DNA from: CAYRFF01 sp964436125
Lineage (GTDB): Bacteria > Bacteroidota > Bacteroidia > Chitinophagales > Saprospiraceae
NCBI GenBank assembly: GCA_964436125.1
Contig: CAYTBT010000006.1
Span: forward strand, 42,704 to 106,703
DNA length: 64,000 nt
Direction: 5' to 3'
Shown here: positions 55,417 through 63,851 of the stretch, piece by piece
Position numbering within the stretch: the stretch's first letter is position 1
How the letters are laid out: each line of letters starts with the position of its first letter
Made by a program: the position numbers and the translations under genes
Notes under the pieces: model-generated
Database searches by the model: none
What the model was told of the DNA's origin: nothing
The model's input: the letters and a program-made list of their open reading frames with translations, nothing else

Positions 55417-55692
55417 GCTATACTTCTTTAATAAAATGAGGTTTTTTACAGATTATTTCATAATTTGCGTGCCAAAGGAATACAGAAGTAGCTCTTTATG
55501 TAGTCTTGGCGGTAAATATCGGCTCAAGATAGTATCGCATACTGAGAAAGAACATTAATTTATTCAGGATTTCTCCATATCAGAAGAAGTATTCTAAGAC
55601 AGAAAGAATACATAATACGGCTGCATTTATCTGTTTAATAAAGAAAGTAATCAATTTTAAGAATATATTAACAAAATACCATAAAATAGCTT
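55417..55692. other. Intergenic region between mdh and the M43 protease gene
   Basis: About 280 bases, AT-rich in its 3' half. I see no gene, RNA or strong hairpin; the upstream part holds the mdh promoter and the rest probably the protease promoter. Confidence 0.5.
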
Positions 55693-57153
55693 ATGAATAA
55701 CCTCCTATCAATATTCACAATTTTGTTCATCTTCGGGACATTCAATGCGAGTGCACAGAATTTCTGCGGCACCAAGCCATATAAAAGTAAATCCCTCATA
55801 GAATTTCAGAATATGGAAAAACCATGGGTAGATATGCGCTCCGATGATACGATCTATGTAAAAACAGTTCTACATATCGTAGGTCGAAATGACGGTTCGG
55901 GATATATCAGTCTTCAAAATGTCCTTGAACAAGCATGTAAAACAAACAGAATTTACGGAAAATTTGGCATCCATTTTTACATTGCGGATATCCGCTACAT
56001 CAACAGTAGCAGATATTATGACCACAACTTCAGTATCGGCCATGAAATGATGAGAAAATACAAGGTAAACGGTGCCGTAAATATCTTTTTTGTCGGAAAT
56101 CCGGCCGGAAACTGTGGATACTATAGCGGAGGGCCTGATTGCGTAGCACTTGGAAACAACTGCGTTACACCTAATTCAACCACTTGGGCACATGAACTAG
56201 GCCATTATTTCTCCTTACCGCATACTTTTCTCGGTTGGGAAGGGAAAGACTATAATCCCAATGTCGCTACACCGCTGAAGGTAAATGGTCGGTACACTGA
56301 GACAGTAGATCGCAATAATTGTAGCTATGCCGCTGATGGATTCTGCGACACACCACCGGACTATCTCAGTTACCGATGGCCATGTCGAGGCAATTCTACG
56401 AGTCAAGTGGTTCAGACAGATATAAATGGTGAAGAGTTTCGTTCCGATGGCTCCTTAATTATGAGCTATAGTGGCGATGGATGTGCCAATAGATTCTCTG
56501 ATGAACAGATTCAAGCCATCAGATATAATATACTTACAACAAGAAATATCAAAGGTGAAAAGCCGGACATACCTATCATTAACGATACCGAAATATCGGG
56601 AATACAACCGGCAATGGATGCAACCGTTTATTTTGATAATGTCGTCTTCTCCTGGGACGCAGTTGAAGGAGCTGCAGGCTATGTTCTTGAATATACCAAA
56701 CTCTCCGAGTTCAATAGTCACTCGACCAAGGTATTTCTTCAAGATACATTCTACATTCCAGATACCATTTTCCCTAGCTGGCATACGGTGTACTGGCATG
56801 TTAAACCTTATGATTATTTCTCCTACTGCAATAATAGTTTCAGTGAGAGATTTAGCTTTAATACACAGACTACAGCTACGAGTTCACCGGCAGTTAAAAA
56901 CGACATCCAAGTCTTTCCCAATCCGATTGAACCATATCAGACAATGCAGATAAGGTCTGAAAAGGGATTTGCACACGATCTCAAGGTCATTATCTATAAT
57001 ACCACCGGCGAAATAGTACAGAAAAAACACTTCCAAGGGAATCTGGGCAACCTCATTTCCATGAATATCAGAACTCTGGAGCCAGGCTTGCATTTTGTCA
57101 GACTTCTGTCTAGCAATGGCAGCTCACTCCACAAGCTCATGATATTGCGTTAA
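55693..57153 (+). CDS. M43-family zinc metalloprotease with type A sorting domain
   Basis: A 486-aa exported protease of the pappalysin-like M43 family. The zinc site is HELGHYFSLPH (H167, E168, H171, H177) and the Met-turn region is SDGSLIMSYSGDGC. A fibronectin-like module follows (VVFSWDAVEGAAGYVLEYTK). The C-terminal ~85 residues, from VFPNPIEPYQTMQIRSE to LHKLMILR, are a type A C-terminal domain for type IX secretion. The signal peptide ends NASAQ. It probably degrades protein outside the cell. It stands just before the kynurenine operon, with 52 bases between, but need not belong to it. Confidence 0.87.
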   Translation: MNNLLSIFTILFIFGTFNASAQNFCGTKPYKSKSLIEFQNMEKPWVDMRSDDTIYVKTVLHIVGRNDGSGYISLQNVLEQACKTNRIYGKFGIHFYIADIRYINSSRYYDHNFSIGHEMMRKYKVNGAVNIFFVGNPAGNCGYYSGGPDCVALGNNCVTPNSTTWAHELGHYFSLPHTFLGWEGKDYNPNVATPLKVNGRYTETVDRNNCSYAADGFCDTPPDYLSYRWPCRGNSTSQVVQTDINGEEFRSDGSLIMSYSGDGCANRFSDEQIQAIRYNILTTRNIKGEKPDIPIINDTEISGIQPAMDATVYFDNVVFSWDAVEGAAGYVLEYTKLSEFNSHSTKVFLQDTFYIPDTIFPSWHTVYWHVKPYDYFSYCNNSFSERFSFNTQTTATSSPAVKNDIQVFPNPIEPYQTMQIRSEKGFAHDLKVIIYNTTGEIVQKKHFQGNLGNLISMNIRTLEPGLHFVRLLSSNGSSLHKLMILR

Positions 57154-57205
57154 TCCATATTTATGAAATGGAATAGATTATTTATTCATTCAAAAATATT
57201 AAACA

Positions 57206-58318
57206 ATGGCTAGCGATAAAAAGTATGCTGCAATTCACTATCAGAAGTACTTGCAGATTGACAAACTGCTCAGTGCACAAGAATTGCGCAGCGATAAATT
57301 AAATGATCACGCACACGATGAAATGTTGTTCATTATCATCCATCAAGCGTATGAACTCTGGTTTAAGCAGATTATTTATGAAATAGAATCGGTCAGAGAC
57401 GATCTCTCGGCAGACCAGGTTGACGAGAAGAATATCGGAAAGATAATCTATAAACTCGACCGCGTTGTTAAAATCCTGAAACTTCTCATAGAACAAGTCG
57501 ATATTATCGAAACAATATCACCGATGGACTTTCTGGATTTCAGAGATTATCTATTCCCCGCTTCAGGTTTTCAATCCTTCCAATTCAGAAAAGTTGAAGT
57601 CTTACTAGGGCTGGAAGATGATCACCGCGTCCTTTATAATGATGAGCCATATTACAAGGCATTTCAACCTAAGGAACAGAAAAAAATCAGATCAATCGAA
57701 AAGGACGACACCTTAAAAAACAATTTATTAAAGTGGCTCGAGCGCATTCCTTTCCTACAATTTGATGAATTTACCTTCATTAAAAAATACAAGGAAGCAC
57801 TCAATAAAATGCTCGATGCGGAAAAAGCGGCAATTAATCGCAGTGTCTATCTCGATGAAAAGCAGAAAGCAGGCCGACTGCAGATGCTCGGGAATACACA
57901 CACATACTACAGAACGGTACTCGATGAAGATTATCACGATGAACAGGTAGAAAAAGGAAACCTCAGCTTCTCGTATAAGGCGACATTGGCCGCTTTATTT
58001 ATCAAGCTTTACAGGGATGAGCCTATTCTCCATTTACCCAATATGCTCCTCGATAAAGTCAGAGAAATTGATGAATACCTTATCGCATGGCGACACAGGC
58101 ATGCACAGATGGTTCTCAGAATGCTCGGCAACAAGATGGGAACCGGTGGAAGTAGCGGCCATAAATATCTAAGTAAAACAGCAGAGAAACATCATATCTT
58201 CTCAGATATTCACAATATCTCTACACTGATGATTCCGCGATCTTACCTACCGGCATTGCCGGATAAATTAAAAGATGCCTTGAGCTTTCATTTTACCGTA
58301 GAAAATGAAGAGGAATAA
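57206..58318 (+). CDS. kynA: Tryptophan 2,3-dioxygenase
   Basis: A 370-aa haem-dependent TDO that opens the indole ring of tryptophan to N-formylkynurenine. Motifs: AIHYQKYLQIDKLLSAQELRS, HDEMLFIIIHQAYELWFKQI and AWRHRHAQMVLRMLGNKMGTGGSSG, the last with the haem histidine and substrate loop. It is longer than the ~280-aa bacterial form and closer in length to animal TDO. It starts 52 bases after the protease gene and overlaps the aldehyde dehydrogenase by one base. The formamidase step is not encoded in this window. Confidence 0.93.
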   Translation: MASDKKYAAIHYQKYLQIDKLLSAQELRSDKLNDHAHDEMLFIIIHQAYELWFKQIIYEIESVRDDLSADQVDEKNIGKIIYKLDRVVKILKLLIEQVDIIETISPMDFLDFRDYLFPASGFQSFQFRKVEVLLGLEDDHRVLYNDEPYYKAFQPKEQKKIRSIEKDDTLKNNLLKWLERIPFLQFDEFTFIKKYKEALNKMLDAEKAAINRSVYLDEKQKAGRLQMLGNTHTYYRTVLDEDYHDEQVEKGNLSFSYKATLAALFIKLYRDEPILHLPNMLLDKVREIDEYLIAWRHRHAQMVLRMLGNKMGTGGSSGHKYLSKTAEKHHIFSDIHNISTLMIPRSYLPALPDKLKDALSFHFTVENEEE

Positions 58319-59763
58319 TGAAGTTTCTGCAGAATTTTATCAACAATAGTTATTCCGATCCTATCGATGGCGAGTGGATTGAAAATGTCCGACCCGCTAC
58401 AGGAAAGGTGTATAGCAAAATCGCTTCAAGTAATGAAAAAGATGTTGAGCTTGCGGTTAAAGCAGCCTCAGCAGCTTTTTCATCTTGGAGTACAATGCAT
58501 GTTGATAAACGTTCTGAATATCTACATCGCATAGCGGACCTCATCGACGCACACCACGATGATCTCGCAGAAGCTGAGTCTATGGACACAGGTAAGCCGG
58601 TAAGTCTAGCGAGTAAGGTTGATATTAATCGAGCTTCCGCAAATTTTCGCTTCTTTGCCAATACTATTGTGGCTTATGAAAGTAAATCGCACAATATGCC
58701 GGGCCTCGCTATTAATTATACTCTCCGTCAACCTATAGGAACAGTTGCCTGTATTTCCCCGTGGAATCTCCCACTCTACCTTTTTACATGGAAAATCGCC
58801 CCGGCACTTGCCACAGGCAATACACTTATAGCCAAGCCATCAGAAATCACTCCATACACGGCATACTTACTCGGCGAAATAATTAAAGAAGCTGAACTTC
58901 CTAAAGGTGTCCTTAATATTCTACACGGTCTAGGAGATAATGTAGGCACACCACTCGTAAGTCACCCAAGGATAAAAGCTATATCTTTCACAGGAGGGAC
59001 GGCAACAGGGAGGAAGATTTCTTCTATAGCTGCCCCGATGTTTAAAAAGCTCTCTCTAGAGCTGGGTGGAAAGAATCCCAATATAATATTTGCCGATTGC
59101 AACCTGGACAAAGCACTAGAAACAAGTATAAAATCCTCATTTTCCAATCAAGGGGAAATATGCCTTTGTGGTTCTCGCATATTTGTGGAAGCTGCGATTT
59201 ATGAAGAATTTCTTGAGCGATTTATCGCTATGACAGAAGAATTAAAAGTCGGAGATCCACGGAACAGCGACACAGATGTCGGTGCGATCGTATCAGAAGC
59301 ACACATGAACAAAATTCTTTCCTATATCGATCTCGCACAAGAGGAAGGAGGGAAAATAGAATGCGGTGGACATCGCTTTAATCCAGGTGGTGAGCTTGAG
59401 AATGGATATTATATAGAACCTACGGTTATCACCGGCTTAAATTACGATTGCAGGACCAATATGGAAGAAATTTTCGGTCCGGTAGTGAGTATAATGCCTT
59501 TTCACAGTGAAGAAGAAGTCCTCACTTATGCCAATGCCGTAGAATATGGCCTTTCATCTACTTTGTGGACTTCTGATCTCGATAGAGCACATAGGATGGC
59601 AGCACAGATTGAAGCGGGAATAGTATGGATAAATACCTGGTTATTAAGAGACTTGAGGACTCCATTTGGCGGTATTAAAAACTCTGGTGTCGGCCGAGAA
59701 GGGGGAAAAGAAGTATTGGACTTCTTCACAGAGCCCAAAAATGTCTGTGTTCGATATAGATAA
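58318..59763 (+). CDS. Aldehyde dehydrogenase, probably 2-aminomuconic semialdehyde dehydrogenase
   Basis: A 481-aa NAD-dependent aldehyde dehydrogenase. The catalytic cysteine is C282 in NQGEICLCGSRIF and the general base is E248 in LELGGKNP. ALDH8-like features (PATGKVYSKIASS, ISPWNLPLYLFTWKIAPALATGN) and its place between TDO and kynureninase suggest oxidation of 2-aminomuconate semialdehyde. That role would need 3-hydroxyanthranilate dioxygenase and ACMSD elsewhere. A 12-mer copy at 58633-58644 encodes ASAN. The pathway role is inferred; the enzyme class is firm. Confidence 0.85.
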   Translation: MKFLQNFINNSYSDPIDGEWIENVRPATGKVYSKIASSNEKDVELAVKAASAAFSSWSTMHVDKRSEYLHRIADLIDAHHDDLAEAESMDTGKPVSLASKVDINRASANFRFFANTIVAYESKSHNMPGLAINYTLRQPIGTVACISPWNLPLYLFTWKIAPALATGNTLIAKPSEITPYTAYLLGEIIKEAELPKGVLNILHGLGDNVGTPLVSHPRIKAISFTGGTATGRKISSIAAPMFKKLSLELGGKNPNIIFADCNLDKALETSIKSSFSNQGEICLCGSRIFVEAAIYEEFLERFIAMTEELKVGDPRNSDTDVGAIVSEAHMNKILSYIDLAQEEGGKIECGGHRFNPGGELENGYYIEPTVITGLNYDCRTNMEEIFGPVVSIMPFHSEEEVLTYANAVEYGLSSTLWTSDLDRAHRMAAQIEAGIVWINTWLLRDLRTPFGGIKNSGVGREGGKEVLDFFTEPKNVCVRYR

Positions 59764-59792
59764 GATAGATATTTAACTGAGAAAATTAAAGA

Positions 59793-61055
59793 ATGATCGA
59801 TTTACGAGAAAAAGCACAGAAACTAGATGAAATTGATCCGCTGAATAATTTCAGGGATGAGTTTCTGATTCCCAAACGAGATAATGGTGAGGAATGCCTG
59901 TATCTATGTGGGAACTCACTCGGACTACAACCGCGTGAAGCTCTAGCTTATGTTCGCCAGGAAATGACCGACTGGGCCCGGCTCGGCGTGGAAGCACATG
60001 AAGATGCTCAACATCCATGGATTCCATATCATGCTTATATGACAGAATATATGTCAGATATAGCGGGAGCCAAGGAATCTGAAGTCGTTACGATGAATAG
60101 CCTTACTGTCAACCTCCACCTTCTACTCGTTTCTTTTTATAGACCTACACAAGAAAAGCACAAAATTATCATAGAAAAAAATGCTTTTCCATCTGATATC
60201 TATGCCTTTAAATCACAGATTAGGTTTCATGGCTATGACCCGGATGAATCACTGCTTGTAATTCCCTATTCCGAAGGAAAATCCTATACTGAACCGGCAG
60301 ATATCCTTGAATTTATCGATAAACACGGCGATGAAACGGCAACGATTCTTATGGGAGGAGTAAATTTCTATAATGGACAAGTAATGCCCTTAAAGTCCAT
60401 CGCAGAAATCGGGCATAAGCACAATTGCGTGGTGGGATTTGATATGGCACATGGAGCGGGGAATATCGAGATGAATCTGCATGATAATGATGTGGACTTT
60501 GCAGCATGGTGTTCATATAAATATCTTAATTCCGGACCAGGCTCTCTTTCCGGTGTATTTATTCACGAGCGATTCCATAACAAGCCACTACCTAAGTTTA
60601 ACGGCTGGTGGGGACATGATAAATCCACGCGATTTCTTATGCCGAATACCTATAAACCGATGCCTACGGCAGAAGCATGGCAATTATCCAATCCGCCGAT
60701 TTTACCACTAGCCTGCATGAGAGCAAGCCTAGAGTTATTTGCGGAAGCTGGTATGAAAAATATCAGGAAGAAATCTGTGGCTATGATGCAATTTGCCGAT
60801 GAATGTCTAGGACGGTATTCCAATGCCGGCTTTTCTGTGATTACACCCACAGATGAATCAATGCGCGGCTGTCAGCTATCGATTCAAGTGCATGGAAAAG
60901 ACAAATCAGTAATTAATGACCTAAGGAGTCATGGAGTGGTAGCGGACTGGCGAGAACCGGATGTTATCCGCATAGCATTTGCTCCATTGTACAACCAATA
61001 TGCTGAGGTAGAAGCATTTTCACGTATCCTTAATAATATTGCAGATGGTAACTAA
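59793..61055 (+). CDS. kynU: Kynureninase
   Basis: A 420-aa PLP-dependent hydrolase that cleaves kynurenine or 3-hydroxykynurenine. The PLP lysine is K243 in CSYKYLNSGPGSLSG; GFDMAHGAGNIEM gives the cofactor Asp; YLCGNSLGLQPREAL is the family start block. Length is normal. Its end overlaps the kmo start by 11 bases. A 12-mer copy at 60737-60748 encodes FAEA. Confidence 0.95.
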   Translation: MIDLREKAQKLDEIDPLNNFRDEFLIPKRDNGEECLYLCGNSLGLQPREALAYVRQEMTDWARLGVEAHEDAQHPWIPYHAYMTEYMSDIAGAKESEVVTMNSLTVNLHLLLVSFYRPTQEKHKIIIEKNAFPSDIYAFKSQIRFHGYDPDESLLVIPYSEGKSYTEPADILEFIDKHGDETATILMGGVNFYNGQVMPLKSIAEIGHKHNCVVGFDMAHGAGNIEMNLHDNDVDFAAWCSYKYLNSGPGSLSGVFIHERFHNKPLPKFNGWWGHDKSTRFLMPNTYKPMPTAEAWQLSNPPILPLACMRASLELFAEAGMKNIRKKSVAMMQFADECLGRYSNAGFSVITPTDESMRGCQLSIQVHGKDKSVINDLRSHGVVADWREPDVIRIAFAPLYNQYAEVEAFSRILNNIADGN

Positions 61056-62430
61056 GGATAGAAAAATCGTTGTTGTAGGCGCAGGGCTTGTCGGCACATT
61101 ACTTGCCATACGACTGGCACAACGTGGCTATAAAGTACATTTATATGAAAAGCGCGGTGATATGCGCAATGAGATCGTGGATTCAGGAAGATCGATTAAC
61201 CTCGCTCTTTCCGACAGAGGTTTACAAGCCCTGGAAATAGCCGGTCTCAAAGAAAAAGCACTCGCACTTGCGATTCCCATGCATGGACGCATGCTTCACG
61301 ACCCTCAAGGCAATACGAGCCTTGCAAGATATAGCGGTAGAGAAGAGGATTATATAAATTCTATCTCCCGTCCCGGCCTTAATGCACTTTTATTAAATGC
61401 TGCTAGTGAATATCCACAAGTCGAGATATTCTTTGATCACAAATGTACCGGTGTAGATTACAAAAACAAAATAGCGCATTTTGACCGGCAAGGACAAGCT
61501 TCAATAGCGGTGGATTCAGAGCTTATTATCGGTGCAGATGGCGCGGGTTCCGCTGTGCGTTCTTCACTCCTCCATCATGGAGCGAGCTTGCGTTTCTCCT
61601 ACTCACAAGATTTTCTAGCGCATTCCTATAAGGAACTCACGATTCCTGCCGGCAGAGAAAATATGTTTCAGATTGAGAAGAATGCTCTCCATATCTGGCC
61701 TCGGGGTAAATTTATGCTTATCGCATTGCCCAATCTCGGTGGTTCTTTTACCGTGACATTATTTATGAGAACAGCAGGAACGGAGAATAGCTATAAAGCA
61801 TTGGATACGGCAGAGAAAATACGGGCTTTCTTTCAACAGAATTTTCCGGATGCCTATGAGCTTATGCCGGAAATCGTCGATGAAATGAGGAATAATCCCC
61901 TGGGTGCTCTAGGCACTATCCGTTGTTCACCCTGGTATGTGAATGAATCGGTGATGTTGATCGGCGATGCTGCCCACGCTGTTGTTCCATTTTATGGACA
62001 GGGAATGAACTGCGGATTTGAAGATGTTTATATTCTGGATCGACTACTGGATAAATACGAGGAGAATTGGGAAGAGGTGTTGAAGAAATTTTCCGCTTTA
62101 CGCAAAAAAGATTCTGATGCGATCGCAGACTTATCCCTGGATAATTTCTATGAAATGAGAGACCATGTTGCCAATGAGGATTTCAACAAAAAACACGATC
62201 TTGAAATCATACTGGAAAAGAACTACGAGGAATATTATTCCAAGTATTCTCTCGTAACTTTCCGGGAAGACCTCCCCTATTCAACTGCGCTTGATTTAGG
62301 TAGGTTCCAGGATAATTTCTTATTGGAAATCGTTAAGAATGAGCAGAACTACACGCCGGAAGAAATTCTGCATCGGATAAAACTTGCAAGCATTAAGAAA
62401 TTCCCCCATTATAAAATTTACGAGACATGA
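61045..62430 (+). CDS. kmo: Kynurenine 3-monooxygenase
   Basis: A 461-aa FAD-dependent hydroxylase making 3-hydroxykynurenine. The FAD-binding start is KIVVVGAGLVGTLLAIRLAQRG, followed by VDSGRSINLALSDRGL and the second flavin site IGDAAHAVVPFYGQGMNCGFED. A TTG two codons earlier (61039) is less likely than ATG 61045. It overlaps kynU by 11 bases and the next gene by four. With TDO and kynureninase it can take tryptophan toward 3-hydroxyanthranilate for NAD or catabolism. Confidence 0.95.
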   Translation: MVTKDRKIVVVGAGLVGTLLAIRLAQRGYKVHLYEKRGDMRNEIVDSGRSINLALSDRGLQALEIAGLKEKALALAIPMHGRMLHDPQGNTSLARYSGREEDYINSISRPGLNALLLNAASEYPQVEIFFDHKCTGVDYKNKIAHFDRQGQASIAVDSELIIGADGAGSAVRSSLLHHGASLRFSYSQDFLAHSYKELTIPAGRENMFQIEKNALHIWPRGKFMLIALPNLGGSFTVTLFMRTAGTENSYKALDTAEKIRAFFQQNFPDAYELMPEIVDEMRNNPLGALGTIRCSPWYVNESVMLIGDAAHAVVPFYGQGMNCGFEDVYILDRLLDKYEENWEEVLKKFSALRKKDSDAIADLSLDNFYEMRDHVANEDFNKKHDLEIILEKNYEEYYSKYSLVTFREDLPYSTALDLGRFQDNFLLEIVKNEQNYTPEEILHRIKLASIKKFPHYKIYET

Positions 62431-63230
62431 TGAAGTCGGAGAAGGGATTTAAGATACTTCGTCCACAGTCGTGGAAAGAGCTTATGGAAATGCTCTATTA
62501 TGACTCCTTTAATGCCTCACTTCAACGATACCGATCATCTTATGTTTACCGAGGTTGTAGTAGCGCCGATTACGATTTATCAACGACCTTAAACCGGCTC
62601 GGAGAAGCACATCTTGAGCGGCATTTGCTCAGAAATTTCAAGAAATACTCACAGAAAAGGCATACATATACATCAATATGGTATTGGCTAGCACTTGCGC
62701 AACATCACGGCCTACCTACGCGTATGCTTGACTGGACATACTCACCACTAGTCGCACTTCACTTTGCGACAGCCAATCATGAAAAATACGATATCGATAG
62801 CATTATTTACGCCGTCGATTATGTCGATTCTATCAGATATCTGCCGGACGGACTTGCAACCGTTATAGCCAATGAGGGTTCACATATCTTTACAAGTGAG
62901 ATGCTCGACAGAGCAGTACATTCCCTATCAGAACTTATGCAGCTAAAGGAAGAACCTTATGTAGTCTTCTTTGAACCACCTTCCATAGACGATAGGATTG
63001 TAAACCAATATGCGGTTTTTTCTATGATGACCGATCCCAATATTATCCTCTCCGATTGGCTTCAAAATGTCAAACTAAAGTCCTTCAAGATCATTATTCC
63101 TGCAGAATTGAAGTGGGAAATACGAGATAAACTAGACCAGTCCAATATCAATGAACGCGTCCTCTTCCCCGGTCTCGATGGACTTGCTAAATGGCTTAAA
63201 CGACAATATTGGGACATTACTCCTATGTAG
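62427..63230 (+). CDS. FRG-domain protein
   Basis: A 267-aa protein with an FRG domain through most of its length: YVYRGCSSADYDLSTTL (YRG at 41-43) and ALAQHHGLPTRMLDWTYSPLVALHFATA, the family's most conserved part. FRG proteins are of unknown biochemistry and occur in phage, defence or regulatory settings. The start ATGATG overlaps the kmo stop by four bases, so it is translated with the kynurenine genes, an unusual partner. ATG 62430 is an alternative start. A function in the pathway or its control is not evident. Confidence 0.8.
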   Translation: MMKSEKGFKILRPQSWKELMEMLYYDSFNASLQRYRSSYVYRGCSSADYDLSTTLNRLGEAHLERHLLRNFKKYSQKRHTYTSIWYWLALAQHHGLPTRMLDWTYSPLVALHFATANHEKYDIDSIIYAVDYVDSIRYLPDGLATVIANEGSHIFTSEMLDRAVHSLSELMQLKEEPYVVFFEPPSIDDRIVNQYAVFSMMTDPNIILSDWLQNVKLKSFKIIIPAELKWEIRDKLDQSNINERVLFPGLDGLAKWLKRQYWDITPM

Positions 63231-63306
63231 AAATTTCTTTGAATAATGATATCTCCTGCACTTAATCTTACTATCAAAAAATAATTCTTCGGGGATGATT
63301 CTTCTA

Positions 63307-63338
63307 TTGTTTAAATTTAAAATTATTTGTTATCTTTA
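63307..63338 (+). promoter_or_regulatory. Candidate promoter of the DUF5362 gene
   Basis: TTG at 63307-63309, 21 bases, then TATCTTTA at 63331-63338, one base off TAnnTTTG. It ends 39 bases before the ATG. Confidence 0.4.
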
Positions 63339-63377
63339 AACTTTCGATGAAGTTTTATAAGAATACTTACACAGACT

Positions 63378-63851
63378 ATGGAAAAAGAATTATATAAGCA
63401 AGACGGCATTGTCATCGATGAACAGTCGAAATATTATATGCTTAAGGCAGCTAAGTGGTCAAAGATTATCGCCATTGCCGGTATGATTGTAGCAATCTTA
63501 GTAGCCATTATGGCATTCTTCACAGGCTCTATGTTCACTTTGTTTTCTGATTTAGGTGCAGACTCAGGTGTTGCATCTTTCATTGGTGGCACGGTGTTCG
63601 TCATTTATAACCTTATCGGAGCATTGCTTATCTTTATACCTAGCCTTTTCCTCTATAGGTTCTCAACTCGTACAAAACAAGCTATTCATGCAATGTACCA
63701 AGTGGGATACAACTCGGGAATGCAAGCGCTCAGTCGTTTCTTCCAGTTTTTAGGCATTATTTTCCTGATCTATATTCTTTTAGGAATCCTATTTTTCCTT
63801 GGAGTAATGCTCTTCGGTATCATAGGAGTTGCCGGAAGTACTATGTATTAG
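63378..63851 (+). CDS. DUF5362-like membrane protein
   Basis: A 157-aa inner-membrane protein with four hydrophobic segments: about residues 30-48, 67-94, 122-137 and 138-153. IVIDEQSKYYMLKAAKWSKIIAIAGMI and FSTRTKQAIHAMYQVGYNSGMQAL match DUF5362 proteins, which are widespread in Bacteroidota without a known role. It stands alone, 147 bases after the FRG gene. Confidence 0.65.
   Translation: MEKELYKQDGIVIDEQSKYYMLKAAKWSKIIAIAGMIVAILVAIMAFFTGSMFTLFSDLGADSGVASFIGGTVFVIYNLIGALLIFIPSLFLYRFSTRTKQAIHAMYQVGYNSGMQALSRFFQFLGIIFLIYILLGILFFLGVMLFGIIGVAGSTMY

Noticed and set aside
59180..59191. ATTTGTGGAAGC as a further copy of the 12-mer
   Set aside because: It has a mismatch outside the variable N position and encodes normal aldehyde dehydrogenase residues (FVEA).
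61039..61044. TTG start for kmo
   Set aside because: An ATG two codons later gives the normal FAD-binding N-terminus.
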